A DNA stretch of 12,470 bases, taken from assembly GCA_947623705.1 (NCBI GenBank), contig CANQHT010000032.1:1-12470 (forward strand), in the 5' to 3' direction. Below the pieces are notes generated by a model. That model saw nothing but the letters and a program-made list of their open reading frames with translations, was not told where the DNA came from and did not search any database. Of this stretch, positions 1 to 5,542 are shown in pieces. The stretch is from an uncultured Bacilli bacterium (GTDB lineage: Bacteria > Bacillota_I > Bacilli_A > RF39 > UBA660). The position numbers and the translations under genes are program-made. How positions within the stretch are numbered: position 1 is the stretch's first letter; each line of letters begins with the position of its first letter.

Positions 1-35
1 TATAAATAGTCCCCTTAAAAATTGCAAAATTAAAA

Positions 36-57
36 TCCCGAATAAAAAAAATCGGGA
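36..57. other. Small hairpin upstream of the surface-protein promoter
   Basis: TCCCGA (36-41) pairs with TCGGGA (52-57) across a 10-nt A-rich loop. On the plus strand no U tract follows. Read on the minus strand the hairpin is followed by TTTTAATTTT, so it could be a weak minus-strand terminator that stops antisense transcripts before they leave the locus. The stem is only 6 bp, so this is tentative. The rest of 1-106 is AT-rich with no gene visible. Confidence 0.3.
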
Positions 58-106
58 AGTTAAATAAAAAGTTTACAGAATAATTCGAGAATTTTTGTAA
101 AAAAAA

Positions 107-134
107 TTGACAATCGGGGGGGGAATACTATAAT
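107..134 (+). promoter_or_regulatory. Promoter of the surface-protein operon with a G8 tract in the spacer
   Basis: A perfect -35 TTGACA (107-112) and a perfect -10 TATAAT (129-134) are separated by 16 bp. Eight consecutive G occupy 116-123 of that spacer. The bases just upstream (91-106) are A/T-rich and UP-element-like. In this AT-rich window no other G or C run comes close to this length. The start codon follows 23 bp after the -10 box. Homopolymer tracts in promoter spacers change length by slipped-strand mispairing and so switch transcription in several host-associated bacteria. That this one varies is inferred from its placement. Confidence 0.8.
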
Positions 135-157
135 AAAAATAGAAATGGAGAATGTGA

Positions 158-1486
158 ATGAGAGGAAAAATTAAAAACTTATTTACAACAATATTATGTT
201 TAGCAATGGTATTATTTGTAGTACCAACAATGGTTAGGGCCGAAGATGATGCAAAGGATTATGTTAGTGTTACGAAATTAGTTACTGACAAAGAAGAATT
301 TAAAACATTAATGGCTAAATATTCAGAAGATTTAGACAATCGTACGAATAATTATATAGAACCCCTTTTTGTTGGAACTAATAAAATCGATTTATCTGAT
401 TATATAACAATTAGTTATTTAATGGATAGTCAAGAAGAATTATTTGATTATACTTTTGAAAATGGGGTAATTACCTTGAAAATTAAAGATTATGATTTAT
501 ACCATGCTTTAATTTCTGGCGAAAATATTACTGAAAAAAATTATCCTGATGTTTTTAAAAAATTAGAAAAATATCTAGAACCAGTAGAAAATCAACCAGA
601 TCTTTTAGAAGGTATAGTTGGGGTTAGTGTTAAAATCTATATACCTAAAGAATTAGAAAGAAGTACTGCTGATTATATTTTTAAAAATGAAGAACATAGT
701 TTCTTATATTTAGATGTTGATAGAGATAATCAAGAATATTATGTTGGACAAGATGAAAAAGGTAAATATTATGAATTAATATATGGTGGAACTTTAGCAG
801 ATTATATAGTATATAGTGATGATGATGGTAATGATGTACCAACTTGGGTTAATGGTTGTAGAACTTTAGGAATGTCTATGAATACATGGAATGGTGGTTA
901 TTTCATTATAAGAAACTATGCTAGTGATGCTGAATTAATTTATACAGATAAAACTCAATATGATGAATATAATTATTACGCTAATGCTAATTATGGTACA
1001 TTATCATTTAAATATGAACTTGCTAGTACTAGTGTCGAAGATACAAACATGGGTGTAACACTTACTGGCAAAAAAGATATTGATAGCACTTTAACTGTTG
1101 AAAAATTAGATACTAATTCAGATGTCTATAAAGAATTAATTCAAAAATTAGAAGGTAGTAAAGTACTTGGCTCATACGAAGTAAAATTAAATGGTAATTA
1201 TGAAGGAAAATTAAGTGTAGCATTTAATGTAGATAATACTTATAATGGACAAAATGTTACCGTATTACATAAAAAGAGTGATGGTACAATTGAAACCTTT
1301 GCTAAAGTTGTAACAGATGGTAAAGTAACTGTTGAAGTTGATGAATTATCACCATTTGTAATTGCTTTAAGTAGTGTTAAAGCAGATAGTACTCCGACAT
1401 TGGGAGTTGCAAGTTATGTTGGACTTGCTAGTTTACTTGTGTTATGCGCTGGGGTATGTTTAGTTAAAGTTTTAAAGAAATATTAA
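158..1486 (+). CDS. Secreted, probably sortase-anchored surface protein A (442 aa)
   Basis: The ATG at 158 follows an ATGGAG ribosome site by 7 nt. An ATG at 152 is in frame but is followed directly by TGA, so 158 is the start. Residues 1-28 form a signal peptide with a Lys/Arg start, a hydrophobic core and a likely cleavage after VRA. Residues 29-290 are acidic, Tyr- and Asp-rich and of unknown fold. Residues 96-121 resemble residues 50-75 of the next gene (14 of 26 identical). Residues 291-442 are nearly identical to the end of the next protein (7 differences in 152). The C-terminus is a sorting signal: STPTLG (411-416), a hydrophobic stretch, then KVLKKY. A class B sortase lies two genes downstream. 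I recognise no named family. Role inferred: variable surface antigen or adhesin-like protein. Expression may depend on the G8 promoter tract. Confidence 0.85.
   Translation: MRGKIKNLFTTILCLAMVLFVVPTMVRAEDDAKDYVSVTKLVTDKEEFKTLMAKYSEDLDNRTNNYIEPLFVGTNKIDLSDYITISYLMDSQEELFDYTFENGVITLKIKDYDLYHALISGENITEKNYPDVFKKLEKYLEPVENQPDLLEGIVGVSVKIYIPKELERSTADYIFKNEEHSFLYLDVDRDNQEYYVGQDEKGKYYELIYGGTLADYIVYSDDDGNDVPTWVNGCRTLGMSMNTWNGGYFIIRNYASDAELIYTDKTQYDEYNYYANANYGTLSFKYELASTSVEDTNMGVTLTGKKDIDSTLTVEKLDTNSDVYKELIQKLEGSKVLGSYEVKLNGNYEGKLSVAFNVDNTYNGQNVTVLHKKSDGTIETFAKVVTDGKVTVEVDELSPFVIALSSVKADSTPTLGVASYVGLASLLVLCAGVCLVKVLKKY
1028..1486 (+). repeat. 459-bp direct repeat, copy 1 (C-terminal module of surface protein A)
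   Basis: Aligns without gaps to 2084-2542 at a constant offset of 1056, running through the stop codon of both genes. By hand count there are about 34 base differences in 459. About 21 fall in 1028-1261, none in 1262-1401 and about 13 in 1402-1486. Only 7 amino acids differ. Confidence 0.9.
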
Positions 1487-1504
1487 TTTAAAGGAGAAAA
1501 GATT

Positions 1505-2542
1505 ATGGAAAAAATAATGAAAAAAATATTAATGACTGTATTTTTATTAACAATATTTATGGTAGTGATACCTAATGTTAGAGCTCTTGAAGTTGATGGT
1601 AAAACTTTTGTCGATTTTGAATGGGCAAATGATAATTATACTGGTAAAGTATTTGATTATTCTATTGAAGGTAATACTTTATTAATCAAGATAAATGATT
1701 ATGATGTATATAAGGCTTTAATAGATGGTAAAACAGTTTATGCTGGTACCGAATTATTTGATAAATTTAAAAAAGAATTTGGCGAGAATAGCATTACATT
1801 TAATCTTACTTATAATATGTTCTTAGATAATGTTGTCAAAGTTGTAGATGGTGATGTAACTTATGATAAAGAAGAATTTCCTGATGGTCTTGGTGTCAAT
1901 TTTCCGCTAGTATATTATCATGCTGCGAATGGTGATGTTAAAGAACATTATAATGTTAATTATGTTTATGATGAAAAAAGTGTTGCATTAAAACCTGAAA
2001 GTACTAGTGAATATATTGGTTATGATGCAGAAGGTAATGAAGTTTATAGAATAACATTTACAAAGAAATATGTTTTAAACGAAACTAGTGTTGAAGATAC
2101 TAATAATGGTGTAACACTTACTGGTAAAAAAGACATTGATAGTACTTTAACCGTTGAAAAGTTAGATACCAATTCAGATGTTTATAAAGAATTAATAAAA
2201 AAATTAGAAGGCAGTAAAGTACTTGGTTCATATGAAGTAAAATTAAATGGCAATTATGAAGGAAAATTAAGTGTAGCATTTAATGTAGATAGCACTTATA
2301 ATGGACAAAATGTTACTGTATTACATAAAAAGAGTGATGGTACAATTGAAACCTTTGCTAAAGTTGTAACAGATGGTAAAGTAACTGTTGAAGTTGATGA
2401 ATTATCACCATTTGTAATTGCTTTAAGTAGTGTTAAAGCAGATAGTACTCCGACATTAGGAGTTCCAAGTTATGTGGGACTTGCTAGTTTGATTGTCTTA
2501 TGTGCTAGTGTGTGTTTAGTTAAAGTTTTAAAAAAAGACTAA
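1505..2542 (+). CDS. Secreted, probably sortase-anchored surface protein B (345 aa)
   Basis: Lies 18 bp after surface protein A, with AAGGAG at 1491-1496. That spacing fits the ATG at 1505, not the in-frame ATG at 1520. Residues 1 to about 27 are a signal peptide ending near NVRA. The middle (28-193) is acidic and differs from protein A. The exception is the motif at 50-75, with FDY, an E, and a DYD..Y.ALI..G pattern shared with A's 96-121, which suggests one ancestral N-terminal fold. Residues 194-345 are the shared C-terminal module, ending in TPTLG (315-319), a hydrophobic helix and a KVLKKD tail. It is shorter than A by roughly 100 residues in the variable part. It is co-transcribed with A and ends at a strong terminator. 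The likely role is as a paralogous surface antigen and a substrate of the adjacent sortase. Function beyond the wall is unknown. Confidence 0.85.
   Translation: MEKIMKKILMTVFLLTIFMVVIPNVRALEVDGKTFVDFEWANDNYTGKVFDYSIEGNTLLIKINDYDVYKALIDGKTVYAGTELFDKFKKEFGENSITFNLTYNMFLDNVVKVVDGDVTYDKEEFPDGLGVNFPLVYYHAANGDVKEHYNVNYVYDEKSVALKPESTSEYIGYDAEGNEVYRITFTKKYVLNETSVEDTNNGVTLTGKKDIDSTLTVEKLDTNSDVYKELIKKLEGSKVLGSYEVKLNGNYEGKLSVAFNVDSTYNGQNVTVLHKKSDGTIETFAKVVTDGKVTVEVDELSPFVIALSSVKADSTPTLGVPSYVGLASLIVLCASVCLVKVLKKD
2084..2542 (+). repeat. 459-bp direct repeat, copy 2 (C-terminal module of surface protein B)
   Basis: Gapless partner of 1028-1486. Positions 2318-2457 are identical to 1262-1401 over 140 bp, while the flanks differ at roughly 9% and 15% of positions, mostly at synonymous sites. 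This pattern points to recent gene conversion between the copies. Confidence 0.9.
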
Positions 2543-2554
2543 AATAAATTAGTT

Positions 2555-2589
2555 AGTAGAATTAAGGTTAAAACTTAATTCTACTTTTT
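2555..2589 (+). terminator. Rho-independent terminator between surface proteins and sortase
   Basis: AGTAGAATTAAG (2555-2566) pairs perfectly over 12 bp with CTTAATTCTACT (2574-2585) across a 7-nt loop. A run of five T ends at 2589. Only 18 bp remain before the sortase start and I see no promoter there, so the sortase may depend on read-through. Confidence 0.8.
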
Positions 2590-2607
2590 AGATTAGAGGG
2601 AATTATC

Positions 2608-3378
2608 ATGACCAAAAGAAAACTTAAAAAGCCAGTAAAAACTATTATAATTAGCATATTAGTATTAATTATAATTTCAGGTATAACTTATATAATAATT
2701 GAATTAACTAATACCTATAAGGATTCAAAGACCTATGAGGATGTTTCCAATACTTTTCATAATATAGATATTAAAGAAGATATCGATATTCATGAACAAA
2801 AAATAAATAATTTAAGGGAACTTCATAATGAATATGAAAATGTTATCTCTTGGTTGGAAATTGCAGGAACTGATATAAATTATCCCATAGTAGAAACTAC
2901 CAATAATGATTTTTATTTAAGTCATAATTATAAGAATGAAAAATCCTCAGCGGGTGCCATCTATTTTGATAAAGATGTTGATATAAATACGAGTGATAAT
3001 TTACTTATATATGGTCATCGTAATAAATATGGTTTAATGTTTGAACCACTTATAAAATATGCTAATAAAGATTTTTATGAAGAACATAAAATTATTAATT
3101 TAACTACTTTAGAAGAGGATGCCTACTATGAAATATTAGCCATTTTTTATTCAAGAGTTTATTATTCTGATGAAACTAATGTTTTTCGTTATTACTATTT
3201 TATTAATGCGAGTAGCGAAGATGAATTTAATGAATATGTAAAAAATGCTAAAAAGGTAAGTAAATATGATACAGGAGTAGAAGCTCAATATGGGGATAAA
3301 TTAATTACTTTATCTACTTGTGAATATTCAAGAGAAAATGGGCGTTTTGTCGTAGTGGCCAAAAAAATTATTGAATAA
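2608..3378 (+). CDS. Class B sortase (256 aa)
   Basis: A cysteine transpeptidase that cleaves a C-terminal sorting motif of secreted proteins and joins them to the cell wall. Residues 10-31 form an N-terminal membrane anchor. The catalytic domain (about 75-256) has the class B landmarks: NYPIVE early in the fold, LIYGHRN with catalytic His137, LSTCEYS with catalytic Cys238, and Arg246 in the ENGRFVVVAK end. Length is normal for the family and all catalytic residues are present. The ATG at 2608 is preceded by AGAGGG (2595-2600). It lies just behind two secreted proteins with sortase-type tails, which are its probable substrates. Their motif (TPTLG) is not a standard class B motif, so its specificity may differ. 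The terminator upstream suggests expression below that of the surface proteins. The family call is firm; the substrate pairing is inferred. Confidence 0.93.
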   Translation: MTKRKLKKPVKTIIISILVLIIISGITYIIIELTNTYKDSKTYEDVSNTFHNIDIKEDIDIHEQKINNLRELHNEYENVISWLEIAGTDINYPIVETTNNDFYLSHNYKNEKSSAGAIYFDKDVDINTSDNLLIYGHRNKYGLMFEPLIKYANKDFYEEHKIINLTTLEEDAYYEILAIFYSRVYYSDETNVFRYYYFINASSEDEFNEYVKNAKKVSKYDTGVEAQYGDKLITLSTCEYSRENGRFVVVAKKIIE

Positions 3379-3385
3379 ATATTAC

Positions 3386-3419
3386 TTTATTATTAAATTG
3401 AAAAACGATATAATATAAT
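3386..3419 (+). promoter_or_regulatory. Possible promoter before the CAP-domain gene
   Basis: Two overlapping perfect -10 boxes TATAAT (3409-3414 and 3414-3419) lie 20-25 bp before the start codon. The -35 match is poor: TTTATT at 3386-3391 gives 17-bp spacing to the first box. The downstream gene may also be read through from the sortase. Confidence 0.4.
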
Positions 3420-3438
3420 TAAAAGAAAGAGGTTATTT

Positions 3439-4689
3439 ATGAAAGGAAAAAAGTTTAAAATAATTGGTGGAATAATTTCAGGGGTTTTAGGATTAACAGT
3501 AGTTGTTGTCCTAGGTGTTAAGTTATTTAGTGTTAAAGATAATCCTAAGGTTGAAGATGCCTTAAAGGAAGAAGAGAATAAAATAGTTATCCAATTAAAA
3601 GATAATTTAAATGTTGAAATTAATAGTGAAGTAAAAATTACCGATTTACTAGATGAAAATAATGATATCGAAATTGTAAATGTTGATAAAAAGATAGATA
3701 CTAGTTCTTTAGGAGAAAAAGAATTAACTATAAAATATTTAGAAAATGCGGAAGAAAAAGAATATGCTTTTAAAATAAATGTTATAGATACTGAAAAACC
3801 AACAATTAAGTTTTCTAAAGAATTAAGTACAACCGTGGGTACTAAAATAAATTTATTAAAAAATGTTAAAGTAAGTGATAATTCTAAAGAAGAAATAAAA
3901 GCTACAGTTGAAGGTGATTATGATTTTAATAAAGAGGGCACTTATAAATTAAAATATGTGGCAATAGATAGTAGTAATAATAAAACAGAAGAAGATTTTA
4001 CTTTAAAAGTTAATAAGAAAAAAACAAATACCACTACCAATAATAATTCAACAACAACTGATAAAAAAGAAGAAAATCCAGTTATAGAAACTAAATACGA
4101 AGAAAAAGAGATTGATAGAAAAGAATATAAATATGGAATAGAAGAATATACTATTGTAAAATATAAAATCACTACTAGAAAAGATGGAACAGAAGAAAAA
4201 GTTGAAGATTCTAGACTATCCTATTATGAATTAGATAAATTTAGGGATGATGCTAAAGAAATGCGCAGTGAAGCAAGTAGTAATTTGAATACTTATAAAC
4301 AAGATATAAACCAATTATTTAATATTATTAATGAAAATAGAAAAGCCAATAGTCTTTATGAATATAAATTAGATGAAAACTTATCTTTAGGAGCCTCTAT
4401 AAGAGCAATGGAAGTAGGATATATGAATAGTTATGAACACTATAGACCAAATGGTAAATATTTTACTACTGTTTTAGATGATTTAGGAATAGAACATGAT
4501 AATGTTATGTCCGAGTCTTCTTCTAGAGGTGGAAAAGATATGCAACAAGTTTATAAGTCACTAGTTGATTATTGTAAAATTGGTGATGTAGATTGTCAAA
4601 ATATTTTCAATGAAAAGTTTACTAAGATAGGCATAGGAATGTTTAAATTTAATAATGAATATTTCTATTTTATATTATTTGAAAAATAA
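3439..4689 (+). CDS. Membrane-anchored protein with Ig-like and CAP/SCP-like domains (416 aa)
   Basis: Residues 8-30 form an uncleaved-looking N-terminal membrane helix. Residues 48-115 look like one small beta-sandwich. Residues 116-191 match the bacterial Ig-like DUF5011 pattern (DTEKPTI start, EGTYKLKYVAIDSSNN). A Thr/Asn/Lys-rich linker (about 192-218) follows, then a charged stretch (219-285). The C-terminal 130 residues are a CAP/SCP-like domain: LFNIINENRKAN helix, H334 in the EHYRPNGKYFTTVL core, and E359 where GEN normally sits. Here the local sequence is MSESSSRGG, so a metal or active-site role is uncertain. Cys379 and Cys386 sit in an unusual insertion and could form a disulfide. 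There is no C-terminal sorting signal. AGAGG (3428-3432) precedes the start. It follows the sortase by 60 bp and probably acts outside the membrane. CAP proteins in bacteria have diverse, mostly unknown roles. Confidence 0.85.
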   Translation: MKGKKFKIIGGIISGVLGLTVVVVLGVKLFSVKDNPKVEDALKEEENKIVIQLKDNLNVEINSEVKITDLLDENNDIEIVNVDKKIDTSSLGEKELTIKYLENAEEKEYAFKINVIDTEKPTIKFSKELSTTVGTKINLLKNVKVSDNSKEEIKATVEGDYDFNKEGTYKLKYVAIDSSNNKTEEDFTLKVNKKKTNTTTNNNSTTTDKKEENPVIETKYEEKEIDRKEYKYGIEEYTIVKYKITTRKDGTEEKVEDSRLSYYELDKFRDDAKEMRSEASSNLNTYKQDINQLFNIINENRKANSLYEYKLDENLSLGASIRAMEVGYMNSYEHYRPNGKYFTTVLDDLGIEHDNVMSESSSRGGKDMQQVYKSLVDYCKIGDVDCQNIFNEKFTKIGIGMFKFNNEYFYFILFEK

Positions 4690-4706
4690 ATTTTAAAAGA
4701 TATAAT
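4679..4706 (+). promoter_or_regulatory. Candidate promoter for the DUF2798-like gene and its leader
   Basis: TTGAAA (4679-4684) and a perfect TATAAT (4701-4706) are spaced 16 bp and overlap the stop codon of the CAP-domain gene. A start near 4713 would give a leader of about 174 nt. Confidence 0.45.
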
Positions 4707-4739
4707 TGTAAATAGTAATTAGTAATTAGCTTAAAAATC

Positions 4740-4768
4740 TTACAAAAAAATTTAAATTATGTTAAACT
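4740..4768 (+). promoter_or_regulatory. Alternative extended -10 promoter for the DUF2798-like gene
   Basis: TTACAA (4740-4745) and TAAACT (4763-4768) are spaced 17 bp, with an extended -10 TG at 4760-4761. Transcription would begin near 4775, just before the 9-bp stem of the leader, giving a leader of about 112 nt. It competes with the 4679-4706 candidate. Confidence 0.35.
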
Positions 4769-4776
4769 AAATTAGT

Positions 4777-4862
4777 AATACATTTGACACATGTAGTGCT
4801 AAGCACATAAATCTGATTACAGAAATGTATTTAGAAAAGGTGCTAGTCTATATGTGTTTTTT
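4777..4862 (+). promoter_or_regulatory. Candidate structured leader with a terminator-like hairpin
   Basis: Two pairings interlock. AATACATTT (4777-4785) pairs perfectly with AAATGTATT (4823-4831). ACACATGTAG (4787-4796) pairs over 10 bp with CTATATGTGT (4848-4857), with one G-U. Inside it CT-AGCAC (4799-4806, one bulge) pairs with GTGCTAG (4840-4846). The second stem runs straight into six T (4857-4862), as in an attenuator. The two foldings cross, so they are either mutually exclusive or form a pseudoknot. I match it to no riboswitch class I know. A simpler reading is a long-loop terminator for the CAP-domain gene. Confidence 0.45.
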
Positions 4863-4886
4863 GTTGCTAAAGAGGAGGTGAAGTAG

Positions 4887-5426
4887 ATGCCTACAAAAAA
4901 GTCTGAAAGAGCATTATTTGCTTTAATTACTGTTATTATTACAGTACATGCTTATGTATTTTATAGTTTGTATGTTGTAAATGGAACAACACTTATGAAT
5001 TTAACTGGTGCAAGTAGTGTAATAAACGCGATTAATAAACTTGGTGGTGTTTATATGTTTGGTCATTATTTACCTATATGGTCTGTTGTTTTAACAGAAT
5101 TTTGTTTTGCTTATTTAGCGGAAATGTTAATAGGTCAACCTTTTTCTTTTAAAATGGCATGTAAAAACTTTGACATTAAAAAAACAGATCCAGTTCATTT
5201 TGAAACATCAGTTATATGTGCCACAGTCGGAATAATGGTTCCAGTAATGAGTTTAATCGCTGCCTTTTTATATTATCCGTATTACATGGGATTTAATATT
5301 TTTACTTTTTTAGCAAATTGGTTAAAATTAATTTGTTTAAATTTTCCATTTGCGTATTTTTCCCAATTATTCTTTATTCAACCATTTGTTAGACAAACAT
5401 TTAAAGTATTATTTAAAAGAAAGTAA
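4887..5426 (+). CDS. DUF2798-like four-helix integral membrane protein (179 aa)
   Basis: About four membrane helices, near residues 10-31, 61-82, 106-130 and 138-168, with a basic C-terminal tail. The MPTKKSERALFALI opening and the late LNFPFAYFSQLFFIQPFVR segment resemble DUF2798 proteins of Firmicutes, in which a helix pair appears twice. Function of the family is not established. A role in the membrane, perhaps transport or stress, is only a guess. The start is fixed by a strong GAGGAGGTG site (4872-4880) six to seven bases upstream. The gene is monocistronic: the upstream leader may regulate it, and a clear terminator follows 15 bp after the stop codon. Confidence 0.7.
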   Translation: MPTKKSERALFALITVIITVHAYVFYSLYVVNGTTLMNLTGASSVINAINKLGGVYMFGHYLPIWSVVLTEFCFAYLAEMLIGQPFSFKMACKNFDIKKTDPVHFETSVICATVGIMVPVMSLIAAFLYYPYYMGFNIFTFLANWLKLICLNFPFAYFSQLFFIQPFVRQTFKVLFKRK

Positions 5427-5441
5427 ATTACATTTTATGTG

Positions 5442-5472
5442 AGCAAACTCTTTTGTAAGATTTGCTTTTTTT
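5442..5472 (+). terminator. Rho-independent terminator of the DUF2798-like gene
   Basis: AGCAAA plus TCTT (5442-5452, one bulged C) pairs with AAGA plus TTTGCT (5457-5466) across a TTGT loop. A run of seven T follows (5466-5472). Confidence 0.85.
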
Positions 5473-5491
5473 AAATATTTTTGAAAATATA

Positions 5492-5520
5492 TTGTCAAAC
5501 AATTGTTCTTGTTGTATAAT
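5492..5520 (+). promoter_or_regulatory. Promoter of the Bro-N gene with a palindrome in the spacer
   Basis: TTGTCA (5492-5497) and a perfect TATAAT (5515-5520) are spaced 17 bp. A perfect 10-bp palindrome, AACAATTGTT (5498-5507), directly follows the -35 box. Its position would let a bound dimer block RNA polymerase, so it is a candidate operator. The regulator is unknown; the gene's own product is one possibility. Confidence 0.7.
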
Positions 5521-5542
5521 GTTATTATCGAGGAGGTTTTGT

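Noticed and set aside
36..123. Invertible promoter flanked by inverted repeats (CCCGA and TCGGG copies)
   Set aside because: The matching arms are only 5-6 bp and one pair forms a simple hairpin; far too short for a site-specific inversion system.
3942..4172. Minus-strand open frame opposite the CAP-domain gene
   Set aside because: Lies wholly inside a well-supported gene, low-complexity Val/Leu/Ser composition, no ribosome site or homology recognised.
4714..4729. AGTAATT tandem direct repeat
   Set aside because: Two 7-bp copies in AT-rich intergenic DNA; too short to distinguish from chance.
5462..5542. Upstream extension of the Bro-N frame (27 extra codons)
   Set aside because: It runs through the terminator U tract and the promoter; a strong ribosome site precedes the ATG at 5543.
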